Source of the DNA: an uncultured Alphaproteobacteria bacterium
GTDB lineage: Bacteria; Pseudomonadota; Alphaproteobacteria; RF32; CAG-239
Length of the DNA stretch: 64,000 nt
Reading direction: 5' to 3'
Assembly: GCA_910576955.1 (NCBI GenBank)
Contig: CAJTJB010000007.1
Coordinates: 1-64,000 of the forward strand
This document shows, piece after piece, positions 9,086-18,039 of this stretch. Numbering within the stretch: position 1 is the first letter of the stretch; the number at the start of each line of letters is the position of its first letter. Under the pieces are notes generated by a model. The model worked only from the letters and a program-made list of their open reading frames with translations. It did no database searches and was not told where the DNA came from. Both the position numbers and the translations under genes were made by a program.

Positions 9086-10002
9086 GAGAACTTATAAACG
9101 AATTTATAGATATGAAAGCAGTGGAAAACGGCGCGGCTCTGAACACGCTGAAAGCTTATCGCAATGACTTGGAGCAATATGCAAAGGGAATAAAGCCTTT
9201 GCTGGTGCAAAATGTTAAAAAAGAAGATATTGAAGATTATTTAAAAAAGCTTAAGGATAGCGGGTGTCTGCCCAAAACGCTTTCTCGCAAAATTTCCGCA
9301 TTGCGTGAGTTTTACAAATTTTTGCAAAGCGAACAAATTATGGCTGAAAATCCCGCAAACCGTTTGCGCACGCCGAAAATAGGCAAATCGCTGCCACTGT
9401 TTTTAACCCCGCAGGAAATAAAAAAGATATGCGATGTTTCCAAAACAAAATATAAAAACAAGTTTACGATTGTGCGGATGTGCGTGATGATTAAACTGAT
9501 GTATTCTTCGGGGCTGCGTGTGTCAGAGTTGGTGTCGCTTCCTGAAAATGCAATAAATTATGACCAGTGCCAGATTTTGATTTATGGCAAGGGGAGTAAA
9601 GAGCGCATTGTTCCGATAACCAAAGAAGTGATTAACGATATTTTTGAATATCTGGATCAGCGCGAACTGTTTTTAGGTAATCGAAAAAGCAAATGGATGT
9701 TTCCGTCCATCCGTTCGCTGTCCGGACATATGACGCGTGACGGCTTTTTTAAAAATTTGAAAAAGATGGCGATGGAAGCCGGAATTGCGCAAGAAAAAGT
9801 GCATCCGCACGTCTTGCGGCATTCTTTTGCAACAAAACTCGTCAATAAAAATGCAGATTTGCGCTCAATTCAGAAAATGCTGGGACACGAAAATATTGTC
9901 ACAACGGAAATCTATACCCATATTACCACCGAAAAACTGGTAAATGAGGTCAAGAAAAATCATCCGCTGACACAAAAAAAGAAAAACGAAGAGGAAGAAT
10001 GA
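9082..10002 (+). CDS. xerD: tyrosine recombinase XerD-like
   Basis: This is a 306-residue Xer-type site-specific recombinase, the standard length for XerC/XerD, which resolve chromosome dimers at dif under FtsK control. The N-terminal SAM-like core-binding domain covers about residues 1-90. The catalytic domain shows the first Arg in SSGLRVSEL (about residue 147), KGSKER, the HPHVLRHSFATKL box (about 241) with His and Arg, LGHENIVTT, and the nucleophile Tyr in IYTH (about 279). Its setting among housekeeping genes argues for a chromosomal Xer, not a mobile integrase. XerC cannot be excluded from sequence alone. It overlaps the small lipoprotein gene upstream and the next gene downstream by four bases each. 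Confidence 0.9.
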   Translation: MRELINEFIDMKAVENGAALNTLKAYRNDLEQYAKGIKPLLVQNVKKEDIEDYLKKLKDSGCLPKTLSRKISALREFYKFLQSEQIMAENPANRLRTPKIGKSLPLFLTPQEIKKICDVSKTKYKNKFTIVRMCVMIKLMYSSGLRVSELVSLPENAINYDQCQILIYGKGSKERIVPITKEVINDIFEYLDQRELFLGNRKSKWMFPSIRSLSGHMTRDGFFKNLKKMAMEAGIAQEKVHPHVLRHSFATKLVNKNADLRSIQKMLGHENIVTTEIYTHITTEKLVNEVKKNHPLTQKKKNEEEE

Positions 10003-10523
10003 AAAAGAAAAAAATACATATCTCGGAAGAGCGCCACAGTCGCGACTTGGAAAGTTTGGGAAATGTATTTATTCCGATAATGAAAGGCGTGATGTCTGCG
10101 GAAGATTTTGTTGAAGCGGATATTATAATGCACTGGAGGGATGTTGTCGGTGATGAATTTGCCGGTTTTTGCAATCCGCTGAAAGTAAAATATGACGTCA
10201 AAGAGGGTAAACGTACGCTGTATATGGAAGTTCCTCCCGGTGGCTTTGCACTGGAACTGCGTCATCGCGAAGACTATATGTTGGAGAAGATAAACGCTTA
10301 TTTTGGCTATAAGGCCGTTCATAAGCTGAATATCAGCCAAAATATGAATATGAAACTTCGCGGAGATGCGTTGAAACAGCCTCCGAAGGCAGAACGAGAA
10401 CTTGATGCCGGCGAGCAGAACTATCTTTCTGAATTAACAGCTGAAATAAAAGATGAAAAATTAAGGGAAATTTTAATAAAATTAGGTAAAAGTGTTATAT
10501 TGTCAAATAAAGGAGCTGAATAA
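9999..10523 (+). CDS. DciA-like (DUF721) protein
   Basis: The 174-residue protein resembles the DUF721 family, whose member DciA loads or recruits the replicative helicase DnaB in most bacteria lacking DnaC. The match rests on the N-terminal block with IIMHWRDVVGDEFAGFCNPLKV, followed by a strand-rich stretch (TLYMEVPPGGFALELRHRED) and LLEKIN-type helix with YFGYKAVHKL, the usual DciA core order. The C-terminal half is charged and probably flexible. It overlaps xerD by four bases and runs straight into the DsbA-like gene. It is cytoplasmic, with no signal peptide. Confidence 0.75.
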   Translation: MKKKKIHISEERHSRDLESLGNVFIPIMKGVMSAEDFVEADIIMHWRDVVGDEFAGFCNPLKVKYDVKEGKRTLYMEVPPGGFALELRHREDYMLEKINAYFGYKAVHKLNISQNMNMKLRGDALKQPPKAERELDAGEQNYLSELTAEIKDEKLREILIKLGKSVILSNKGAE

Positions 10524-10524
10524 A

Positions 10525-11238
10525 GTGTTGATAATTAAACGAATAAGCAAAATATTGGCAACGGTTATCGTGTATGTAATCTGTGCATACGGATATCTGG
10601 CCTCAAAGGGTTTCGTTATGACTGAAAGCGGGATGATTTTTTCTAATCAGGCGCATGCGGAAGAAGGGGTGTTTGCTCAAAAAATTAAAGGGGATATAGA
10701 TATTGGCGCGGAGCAAATGCGTGTTATGGGCGATGCTGCAGCTCCTCTGACGATGTATAGCTATTCGTCAATGGCTTGTTCGCATTGTCGCGAGTTTCAT
10801 AAATTTATTTTGCCCAAAATCGAGCGCGACTTTATCAAAACCGGAAAGCTCCGTTTTATATATGTGCATTTCCCGATTGACGTACGGTCAATGATGGCTG
10901 CTAAACTGTCATATTGCCTGCCTCGGGATAAATATTATGATTTCATTTCCGAATTGTATGATAAAAAGGATTGGCTGTTTTCTGAAGACGAAAATATTTT
11001 TAATGACTATGCCAAAAAATTCGGGATGACCGATACAGATATTGAAAAATGTGCGCAAAATGCCAAACTCACAAGCGACATTTTGTTAACGCGCAACACC
11101 GCCATTGAAAAATTCGGCATACAGGGTACACCGTCATTTATAATAGAGGGAAAAGACGGCAAAGAATTGATTGTAGGGTCAAAAAGCTATGATGAAATGA
11201 AAAATTACCTCAATGCCAGACTGGGAAAAGAGGATTAA
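10525..11238 (+). CDS. DsbA-family thiol:disulfide oxidoreductase
   Basis: This exported thioredoxin-fold protein probably oxidises or isomerises disulfides in the periplasm. An N-terminal hydrophobic segment (about residues 8-28) acts as signal or anchor. The active site is CSHC near residue 85 in SSMACSHCREFH, and the cis-proline loop GTPSF lies near 201. The GTG at 10525, directly after the stop of the DciA-like gene, has AAAGGAG nine bases upstream and is preferred over an earlier in-frame ATG lying inside the previous gene. It could matter for the many Cys-rich exported proteins of the pilus and secretion loci nearby. Confidence 0.88.
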   Translation: MLIIKRISKILATVIVYVICAYGYLASKGFVMTESGMIFSNQAHAEEGVFAQKIKGDIDIGAEQMRVMGDAAAPLTMYSYSSMACSHCREFHKFILPKIERDFIKTGKLRFIYVHFPIDVRSMMAAKLSYCLPRDKYYDFISELYDKKDWLFSEDENIFNDYAKKFGMTDTDIEKCAQNAKLTSDILLTRNTAIEKFGIQGTPSFIIEGKDGKELIVGSKSYDEMKNYLNARLGKED

Positions 11239-11541
11239 ATGCCTAAAAAAGTGCCTGAAGATATCAAAGAGATGGAACGGCGTATTTCTGCTCTGAAGCA
11301 TCAGCAGAATTTAAATGACGCGGATAAAAAAGAAGAAAATATCGCTGGGATTTTCAAAGGGCTGCGGTTAGGTTTGGAATTTGCCTCCGGAACAATTGTC
11401 GGTGCCGGAATAGGGTATATTTTAGACGAAGTGTTTGACTTTCAGTTTGTTATGCTGTTAATATTCACGATATTAGGCGGTTTTGCCGGTATGCTGAATG
11501 CATATCGCTATATGAAAAGCTTGGAAGAAAACGATAAATAA
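11239..11541 (+). CDS. atpI: F0F1 ATP synthase assembly protein AtpI
   Basis: The 100-residue protein has a charged, helical N-terminal half and two membrane segments (about 49-67 and 72-90) with the GIGYILDEVF motif typical of the AtpI/AtpZ family. AtpI helps assemble the c-ring and may bind Mg2+. It begins one base after the DsbA-like stop and opens the F0 operon, as in other alphaproteobacteria. Confidence 0.88.
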   Translation: MPKKVPEDIKEMERRISALKHQQNLNDADKKEENIAGIFKGLRLGLEFASGTIVGAGIGYILDEVFDFQFVMLLIFTILGGFAGMLNAYRYMKSLEENDK

Positions 11542-11553
11542 GGGAGTATCAAC

Positions 11554-12279
11554 GTGTCTGGGCCAATGGAACAATTTGAAATTAAGAAACTCGTTCCGCT
11601 CGAAGTAAACGGTTATGATATCGGTTTTACCAATTCTTCATTGTGTATGGTTCTGTCGGCTTTATCGGTTATCGTTATTTTTGCCTTTTGTTTGCGCAAA
11701 AGAACAATGGTTCCCACAATGGCGCAAACAATCCCTGAAAGCATTTATGAGTTTATCCGCTCAATGGTTATGGATAATGTCGGCAAAGAGGGGATGAAAT
11801 ATTTTTCCTTTATCTTTGCGTTGTTTTTGTTTATTGCCACCGGAAACCTGCTGGGCTTGTTCCCGTATAGCTTTACATTTACCTCGCATATTGCAGCAGT
11901 CGGCACATTGGCGATAATGGGGTTGTTGATGAATATTTTTGTCGGGATTAAAACCAAAAAGTGGGGCTATCTTCACACGTTTTTGCCCAAAGGCGTGCCG
12001 CTCTTAATGGCGCCGCTGATTGCTCCGATTGAAATGATATCTCTGATATCCAAGCCGTTTAGTTTAACTGTCCGTCTCGTCGCCAATATGACGGTCGGGC
12101 ACATAATCTTAAAAAGTATTGCCGGCTTTGTCGTCACGATGGGACTGCTCGGAGGGGAGCTGCCGTTGGCATTTGCCGGTATGATTATAATCTTTGAAAT
12201 ATTTGTCGGAATATTACAAGCTTATATTTACACAATATTGTCTTGCATCTACTTAAGCGATGCGATACATAGTCATTAA
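11554..12279 (+). CDS. atpB: ATP synthase F0 subunit a
   Basis: Subunit a forms the two proton half-channels of the F0 sector. The 241-residue polytopic protein has five to six hydrophobic segments. The conserved Arg facing the c-ring is in SLTVRLVANMTVGHI in the fourth segment, and the C-terminus ends in the typical AYIYTILSCIYLSDAIHSH. The start is a GTG with GGGAG about seven bases upstream. Confidence 0.97.
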   Translation: MSGPMEQFEIKKLVPLEVNGYDIGFTNSSLCMVLSALSVIVIFAFCLRKRTMVPTMAQTIPESIYEFIRSMVMDNVGKEGMKYFSFIFALFLFIATGNLLGLFPYSFTFTSHIAAVGTLAIMGLLMNIFVGIKTKKWGYLHTFLPKGVPLLMAPLIAPIEMISLISKPFSLTVRLVANMTVGHIILKSIAGFVVTMGLLGGELPLAFAGMIIIFEIFVGILQAYIYTILSCIYLSDAIHSH

Positions 12280-12302
12280 CTTATATTAGGAAAGGAAATA
12301 AA

Positions 12303-12539
12303 ATGGAAAATATTGTTAGTTCAGATGCGTTGATGTACATCGGTGTCGGTATATGCGCTTTGTCAATGACCGTATCCGCATGGGGCTTGGCTAAAGTGTT
12401 TGGAATCCTGATTGAAACCATCGGTCGCAATCCGCAGGTTAAAAACGACGTCCAGACATTAGGTCTTATTGCTGCCGGTCTTATCGAAGCTATTGCTTTG
12501 TATGCGCTCGTTGTTGCAATTTTGATGATTTACAAATAG
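12303..12539 (+). CDS. atpE: ATP synthase F0 subunit c
   Basis: This 78-residue hairpin proteolipid forms the rotating c-ring. It has two membrane helices joined by the polar loop RNP (residues 42-44), and the proton-carrying carboxylate is Glu62 in GLIEAIALYALV. It is a proton-type site, since the extra sodium ligands of Na+ c-subunits are not evident. AGGAAAGGAAA precedes the start. Confidence 0.97.
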   Translation: MENIVSSDALMYIGVGICALSMTVSAWGLAKVFGILIETIGRNPQVKNDVQTLGLIAAGLIEAIALYALVVAILMIYK

Positions 12540-12550
12540 GGTAATAAAGA

Positions 12551-13033
12551 ATGCCGCAGCTTGAGGTTTCAACATACATATCCCAGATATTTTGGCTGAT
12601 AACGACTTTTTTAAGTTTTTGGCTGATAATGGATAAAATAATTATACCGCGGATTTCTGAAACAATCGAGGCCAGAAAACGCAAGTATAATGAATTTATC
12701 TTGAAAGCCGATGAAATAAACAAAAAAGCATTGTCTGCGCTAAACAAGTATGAGGAAACGTTAGCTGCGGCAAAAGCAAATGCTGCGCAGCAGATAAGCA
12801 AAAATGAGGCGGAGCTGAAAGCTTTTATCGCCAATGAAGAAGCAGAAATCAATAATCGGCTTAAGCAAAAAGTTGCCGAAAATGAGGAAAAGCTTTTTCA
12901 TGAAAAAGAGGAAACATTAAAGAAAATCGAAGAACTTTCGCAAACGGCGGCAAGGACAGTATTGCAGCAATGGGGAATAAAATCGATACCTCCGGCAGAT
13001 ATTCAAACAAATTCAACGAAGAGAGATGATTAG
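12551..13033 (+). CDS. atpF': ATP synthase F0 subunit b'
   Basis: This is the first of two b-type stator subunits, the arrangement seen in alphaproteobacteria and cyanobacteria. The 160-residue protein has one N-terminal membrane helix (about 9-30) with IIPRI after it, and then a long charged helix of Ala/Lys/Glu-rich heptads. It follows atpE by 11 bases and overlaps the following b subunit by eight bases. Confidence 0.92.
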   Translation: MPQLEVSTYISQIFWLITTFLSFWLIMDKIIIPRISETIEARKRKYNEFILKADEINKKALSALNKYEETLAAAKANAAQQISKNEAELKAFIANEEAEINNRLKQKVAENEEKLFHEKEETLKKIEELSQTAARTVLQQWGIKSIPPADIQTNSTKRDD

Positions 13034-13586
13034 AATGCCCACAACAGTTTCAGATACGGCGCTTACCGTTGCAGAACACATTGAGCACGAAGAAATTTTT
13101 TACCAAAGTACGGAATTTTGGGTAAGTTTTGCTTTTGTTGTTGTCGTCGCATTGCTCGTCTCACCCGTAACCAAAGCAATTACCGGGATGATGAAACAAC
13201 GCATCAACCGGATAAAAAATGAATTGCAGACAGCCGAAAATCTGAAGTTGGATGCGCAAAAACTCTATGCCGAATATGAACGGAAATTCATAAACACGGA
13301 AAACGAAGTAAATGAAATTGTGGCGAATGAACAAGCCGCTGTCGCTGAAGCAAAAGAACGCAAAATGCGTGCACTTGAGGCAATGCTCAAGCAAAAAAAT
13401 ATAGAAGCTGACGCAAAAATAGAAATGGCATTTGAACGTGTTAATAACGAAATCAATATGCTTGTGAGCAACAGAACATCAGAAATATTACAAGATATAT
13501 TCCGCAATGAAATAAGCACAGCCGAACAGCGGAAGATAATCAATAATTCTCTGAAAAATTTAGAGGCGATAAAGATAAATGAATAA
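13026..13586 (+). CDS. atpF: ATP synthase F0 subunit b
   Basis: This is the second b-type stator subunit, 186 residues, with a membrane helix at about 35-55 and a long amphipathic coiled-coil tail. Two starts are possible, the ATG at 13026 and one three codons later at 13035; the choice changes nothing functionally. Its final codons overlap the start of a secretion-type ATPase gene by eight bases, which is unusual for an ATP synthase operon. No delta, alpha, gamma, beta or epsilon genes are in the window. Confidence 0.92.
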   Translation: MIRMPTTVSDTALTVAEHIEHEEIFYQSTEFWVSFAFVVVVALLVSPVTKAITGMMKQRINRIKNELQTAENLKLDAQKLYAEYERKFINTENEVNEIVANEQAAVAEAKERKMRALEAMLKQKNIEADAKIEMAFERVNNEINMLVSNRTSEILQDIFRNEISTAEQRKIINNSLKNLEAIKINE

Positions 13587-14550
13587 AAAAACAGAAGAAA
13601 GTGCAAATCTGCTGGAATATAGTTTTTCAGATTTATATATTGATAAAAATAAAGATTTTTACATATCGGACGAACGCTATTTAAACAGCCTGAAAAAGGT
13701 TGATCCGCTGGATAAAGAGATGTTTTATCAGTCTTTAATCGAGATACATCATAAAGCCAGTTCATACTCAATGAATTATCAGGGAACATTTTTCCGTATT
13801 GAATATGTAATGTCGGTTGGCGGCGAACTGTATTGCCTGCGCCGTATGCCGTTAAAAGTTCCCAGCATTCATGATTTGAATTATGACCGCAAATTTATCC
13901 AACATCTTATATCGTTATCTTCGCATAGCGGGCTGATACTTTGGAGCGGCTCAACCGGTTCGGGCAAAACAACCGCCATTTCCTCATTATTGGCAGAATA
14001 TCTGAACCTGCAGGGCGGCTTTGCATACACAATTGAAGACCCAGCCGAAATGCCGCTGGAAGGAATTTATAATGCGGTAAATGGTTCAATAGGTTTTTGC
14101 AAACAAACAGAAGTTAAAAATGATAACTGGAGCGACCCGCTAAAATCTGCTCTGCGTTCAAAACCGAGATACATCTTTATCGGTGAGATACGAACGCCCG
14201 ATGCAGCCAAAGAATGCCTGCGTGCCTCAATCTCCGGACATCTTGTATTGGCAACAATTCACGGTAGCTCAATTACGGATGCGTTAAGTTCATTAGTTAA
14301 ATATGCCAGCTATAATATGAGCGAATCTTCTGCTTATGACATTTTATCCCGCGGGTTGCTCTGCGCCATCAAACAAGATTTGATTGGCACAAAGCTCGAG
14401 CGTCGCCCGTATATAGAAACCTTATTTGCAAATCCAAACCTGAATAAAGGCTGTCAGGTTCGGTCGATTATCCGCAGTGGAAAACTAAACCTCGGCACAT
14501 CTATTGAGATGCAAACCGTTAGAATGGCGCAAGGGCAACCCTTGTTCTAG
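13579..14550 (+). CDS. PilT/DotB-type secretion ATPase
   Basis: This 323-residue hexameric traffic ATPase of the GspE/PilT/VirB11 superfamily lacks the N-terminal GspE domain and the zinc-binding tetracysteine, so it is of the short PilT/DotB/TraJ kind. Walker A is GSTGSGKTTA at about residues 123-132, an Asp box IEDPAE follows, Walker B is YIFIGEIR, and the His box is LATIHGSS. It is likely a retraction motor for the type IVb pilus or an energiser of the secretion locus. Its ATG lies inside the last codons of atpF, and its end converges with pilS with an eight-base gap. It is therefore transcribed toward the pil operon but from the F0 operon. Confidence 0.8.
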   Translation: MNKKTEESANLLEYSFSDLYIDKNKDFYISDERYLNSLKKVDPLDKEMFYQSLIEIHHKASSYSMNYQGTFFRIEYVMSVGGELYCLRRMPLKVPSIHDLNYDRKFIQHLISLSSHSGLILWSGSTGSGKTTAISSLLAEYLNLQGGFAYTIEDPAEMPLEGIYNAVNGSIGFCKQTEVKNDNWSDPLKSALRSKPRYIFIGEIRTPDAAKECLRASISGHLVLATIHGSSITDALSSLVKYASYNMSESSAYDILSRGLLCAIKQDLIGTKLERRPYIETLFANPNLNKGCQVRSIIRSGKLNLGTSIEMQTVRMAQGQPLF

Positions 14551-14558
14551 GCAAATAA

Positions 14559-15218
14559 TTATTGAATAGTCCAAATTAACGTATTATCAGAACCGGTGCA
14601 AATATCTTTGCCAGCATATTTTTTGACCGGCAGCTGATACTTTCCGCTACCCCATTCAAAAGCATAAACTCCGGACGAATTTGATATGCTGATGCGTTGC
14701 AGCTTGACTATATCTTCTTTAGATATTTTGCTTTCCGCATAAGAAATACATTGCGCCTTATTCAAATGTGGCAATACAATGTCAAAAGAGGTAGCTCTGG
14801 GCATAACAACATCCGCATTTGCACCATTGCCGATTAAAATTTCTTCACCGCCGGCTAGATGAATTTTTCCATCTTTGATAAACGAGTCGGAAATCATTTT
14901 TTCTTGCAGCACTGTTTGGGTTGATAATCCCCAATAGTCAGGTTTTCCGGCATATTGAAAACGAATATCATCCGAAATATCAAATATATCAGATACATTT
15001 TGCGCCACAAGCCGCTGTGATGCCGAACAACTGTATAAAGCAGCCCAAATTAAAACTAAAGGAACAGATATTTTAATTATTGATTCTTTATTTTCAACCG
15101 CTTTAGCAGCAGTATCATGCAAATACGGTCTGGTATATTGAATAAAAGCCGTACATTGCGCAGAGATAAAATCTTTCATCGATAAAAGATGTTTTTTTAA
15201 GTCTTCTTTTGTCACCAT
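14559..15218 (-). CDS. pilS: type IVb pilin-like protein (PilS)
   Basis: This 219-residue protein ends the pil operon where R64 has its major pilin PilS. One hydrophobic helix (about residues 47-65, KISVPLVLIWAALYSCSAS) is followed by a domain with type IVb pilin traits: an alpha-helical lead, then DYWGLSTQTVLQ, a glycine-rich strand region (GGEEILIGNG), and two Cys (QCIS near 158 and DICTG near 207) placed like the pilin disulfide. The odd point is the N-terminus: about 45 polar residues precede the helix and no prepilin-peptidase site of the G-F/M-x-x-x-E kind is visible. A longer frame starts at 15311 inside pilR, but the ATG at 15218 sits five bases after the pilR stop. Confidence 0.6.
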   Translation of the reverse strand: MVTKEDLKKHLLSMKDFISAQCTAFIQYTRPYLHDTAAKAVENKESIIKISVPLVLIWAALYSCSASQRLVAQNVSDIFDISDDIRFQYAGKPDYWGLSTQTVLQEKMISDSFIKDGKIHLAGGEEILIGNGANADVVMPRATSFDIVLPHLNKAQCISYAESKISKEDIVKLQRISISNSSGVYAFEWGSGKYQLPVKKYAGKDICTGSDNTLIWTIQ

Positions 15219-15222
15219 CAGA

Positions 15223-16338
15223 TTAACCCATAGCACTGGTAATTTGGTCTTGCATTTCAAACACGCCGAAAACCGCCCATGCAATAATGCCTGAAATAGC
15301 AAACATCGCAACCATGTTTAAAACTGATGCTTTGGTTTCAACCGCTTCAGCCGATTCGTCAAGCCAGTCATTGGCCAATTTATCAAGTGCTTCTTCAAAG
15401 TTATCTAATTCAGCATAAATACGCAAGTCTGCAACAATTTCTTTATCCGGAAAGTCCAGTTTTGACTTGGATAAGGCTTGACCGAGGTTGTCACCGTTTT
15501 TAATAAAATCCATCGCCCTGTCGATTCGCTCTTTCAAATAGCGGTTTGAATCTTTACGCAGCGAAGCCAGCGCCACAGAAATCGGCACGCCTCCGCGGAT
15601 AAGCGCGGATAATGACAACAACCAGGTAATCCCCATAAACATTTTATACAAAGACCACGGCGGGCAATTATCAATTGCTGCTCTTGTCGGTCCTGTCCAA
15701 ATGCCGATAGTCGCGTATATGGTAATAAATAATGCCGGAAAGAAAGAAAAAGCCAGCAACCAGTTTTTTTGAATCCAGTGCGACACATCCACCAAATCGC
15801 GCGCTGTTCCGCTCCAACGCGCATTAGGAGCAGCTTCTTCCATTGGCGGCACCATATATGCGCCGATAGCGTAAATAACAAGAACAGACATTAATAACAG
15901 AAACGACGGATAAGCAATAGCGCCGATAATCGGCTTTAACATTTTTTCCGTACCTTCGGCAACTTTAATTAAGTTTAATAAAGCGCTTTCCAAGTCAGAC
16001 ATATCGCCCACGGAAAGCATTAAGCGTTCGCGGCTGGGAGCCCAACCTTTTAAGGCATCCGAAAAGGCATAACCGTTTTGCAACGACTTACCCCAAGAGG
16101 CAATCGCAATTGCCATCGGTTCGCTTGGGTTTTTACCGTTATCGGTGATACTGCCATACATAATATCGAGTGCATTCATCAATGAGAAACGGTTACGCAG
16201 CAAAGACGCCAGTTTTTTATATACTTTCAGGCGGGCTTTATTTGCCATGCCCACGCGAAGCCGAGCAAAAGAAACCTCTAAAGAGTTCAAAGATTTCATT
16301 GCCTTGTTAAATGAACTGTTATTCGTCTTTTCTACCAT
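15223..16338 (-). CDS. pilR: type IV pilus inner-membrane platform protein (PilR/GspF-like)
   Basis: PilR is the GspF-type platform protein on which the extension ATPase acts. The 371-residue protein shows two GspF-like repeats, each ending in membrane segments: about 165-185 (PSFLLLMSVLVIYAIGAYMVPPM), 205-225, and a C-terminal helix (VAMFAISGIIAWAVFGVFEMQ). Motifs such as LRNRFSLMNALDIMY and LIRGGVPISVALASL are typical. It lies between pilQ and pilS as in R64-type thin pilus operons. Confidence 0.85.
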   Translation of the reverse strand: MVEKTNNSSFNKAMKSLNSLEVSFARLRVGMANKARLKVYKKLASLLRNRFSLMNALDIMYGSITDNGKNPSEPMAIAIASWGKSLQNGYAFSDALKGWAPSRERLMLSVGDMSDLESALLNLIKVAEGTEKMLKPIIGAIAYPSFLLLMSVLVIYAIGAYMVPPMEEAAPNARWSGTARDLVDVSHWIQKNWLLAFSFFPALFITIYATIGIWTGPTRAAIDNCPPWSLYKMFMGITWLLSLSALIRGGVPISVALASLRKDSNRYLKERIDRAMDFIKNGDNLGQALSKSKLDFPDKEIVADLRIYAELDNFEEALDKLANDWLDESAEAVETKASVLNMVAMFAISGIIAWAVFGVFEMQDQITSAMG

Positions 16339-16349
16339 TGATACACCTC

Positions 16350-18014
16350 TTAATAAACCGGACGCTGGTCAATCAAACCGCACCAACGCTCAACTTCATC
16401 CATATCAATCTGACCTTTAATCATTCTTTCAATTGCCGCATCCTTAAGCGGACGACCGTTTAATTCGCTGACCCAGTAGTCGATGGCTTTTGCCGTTTCA
16501 TTGTCTATCAAAAGGTTGAGGAAGCGTGAATCCGGCATAATAATTTCATCTACCGCCATTCTGCCTTTAAAGCCTTTATAACCGCAGACTTTGCACCCCG
16601 GTCCGCTAACGTAAACGTTTTCAATACCATAATCGCCCAATGCATTGCGCAAACGTTCAAATTCGGGTGTCCCCTCTTTCGTTTTAATCGATTGCCGGCA
16701 AGCAGGGCAAAGTTTACGGAACAAACGTTGCGAAACCAAACCTTTAACAAGCTCCGGATCATTTAACAAATACGGTTGAACTCCCATATCTCTTAAACGG
16801 GTAACAATTGCCGGCGCAGAGTTAGCGTGCAAAGTCGTCCACACGCCGTGACCGGAAAGGGCACCTTTAAACACTAATTCTGCCGTAGACAAAGAACGCG
16901 TTTCACCCACGAGAATAACGTCAGGGTCGGAACGGAGCGCAGCAGACAATGCTTTTGTAAATTGTTCATTTTTCTCTTCTTCCGTATTAGCGTTCGTCAC
17001 CGGCATTTGGCGCGCACCCGGAATAGGATACTCCGGAGGGTCTTCCACGGTCAGAAGGTTAATCTGATAATTTTTCTCTTGTAACAACTTAATCATATTA
17101 CGTTGCAGTGTCGTTGATTTACCAGAACCGGTCGGTCCCGCAACAACGTTTAACCCAACCGCCATACAGCGCATTTTGTAAAAAAGGTTTTCTTCATAAG
17201 AACCCAAACCGAGTGACCGTAAATCGGAGCTTCCTTCCGGATTGTCATCAGCATACAAAAGACGCATAACCAAATATTGCGAACCAAACGCAATCGGGTT
17301 AAATTGTAAACGGATAGCAAGCACGTTATGCGGCAGCATCAACTTGCCGTTTGAACCACGCAATGGTGTAGAACCCAATTTTTGCGCGCCCTGAAATTCA
17401 TTTTGCGAGTAGTTGGAGTCGGAAATATCCGCAGATGCAAAAACCGAACGGACAAACGATTCGCCCCATTCTCCGCCATATTCGCTTTGCTTAACCATAA
17501 TACCGTTTTCACGGAATAAAACCGTAGAAGAAGACCCTACAATAACGTGAATATCGGAAACTTTCTTTTGTGATGCGCGTTGAATAATGTTAATAAAGTC
17601 AATCTGCATCTGCATATCTTCAGCTTCTTCAGCTGACACATCAACAGTACCCGCACCGCGCTCCGCATATGCGTAAATAGCGGAAATTTCGTTTAAGGTA
17701 ACATATAGCGGCGCCTTAATCGGTATTTTTCTTCTTTTAACATTCGCTTCAAAGTTATACACGGCACCGTCAAAACGGTTATCTTTTGAAACAAGGTATG
17801 TTCCATCGGAAAATAACGCCAACAACCGCCGTGTTTCATTTGAAATGGCAAATTCAGAACCGCTGACAGTAAGCAACTTATTGCCATTAGCAAACAACTT
17901 GTCAAACAAGTTTTCTTTTTTTGCAGGTTGCGCGCCGTTATCTTCATCTTCAAAATTAGATTTCGGAGCTTCGGGGGCGCCTGCATTAAGTGGATTTTTC
18001 ACTTCTTCTGCCAT
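16350..18014 (-). CDS. pilQ: type IV pilus extension ATPase (PilQ/GspE-like)
   Basis: This 554-residue GspE-family ATPase should power pilus assembly. Walker A is GPTGSGKSTT near residue 293, with TVEDPPEYP, Walker B region DPDVILVGETRS and LHANSA following in order. A zinc-type tetracysteine, CPAC near 434 and CKVCG near 474, marks it as an assembly ATPase of the GspE/PilB branch, not a retraction motor. Its N-terminal third is less conserved and low in recognisable motifs. It is 11 bases upstream of pilR. Confidence 0.88.
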   Translation of the reverse strand: MAEEVKNPLNAGAPEAPKSNFEDEDNGAQPAKKENLFDKLFANGNKLLTVSGSEFAISNETRRLLALFSDGTYLVSKDNRFDGAVYNFEANVKRRKIPIKAPLYVTLNEISAIYAYAERGAGTVDVSAEEAEDMQMQIDFINIIQRASQKKVSDIHVIVGSSSTVLFRENGIMVKQSEYGGEWGESFVRSVFASADISDSNYSQNEFQGAQKLGSTPLRGSNGKLMLPHNVLAIRLQFNPIAFGSQYLVMRLLYADDNPEGSSDLRSLGLGSYEENLFYKMRCMAVGLNVVAGPTGSGKSTTLQRNMIKLLQEKNYQINLLTVEDPPEYPIPGARQMPVTNANTEEEKNEQFTKALSAALRSDPDVILVGETRSLSTAELVFKGALSGHGVWTTLHANSAPAIVTRLRDMGVQPYLLNDPELVKGLVSQRLFRKLCPACRQSIKTKEGTPEFERLRNALGDYGIENVYVSGPGCKVCGYKGFKGRMAVDEIIMPDSRFLNLLIDNETAKAIDYWVSELNGRPLKDAAIERMIKGQIDMDEVERWCGLIDQRPVY

Positions 18015-18039
18015 CTTTATTTACCCATTAGCAAAATAA

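Noticed and set aside
9082..10002. Mobile element integrase at the edge of a genomic island
   Set aside because: The recombinase has XerC/D length and sequence and sits among housekeeping genes; no tRNA, att repeat or other mobility gene is near.
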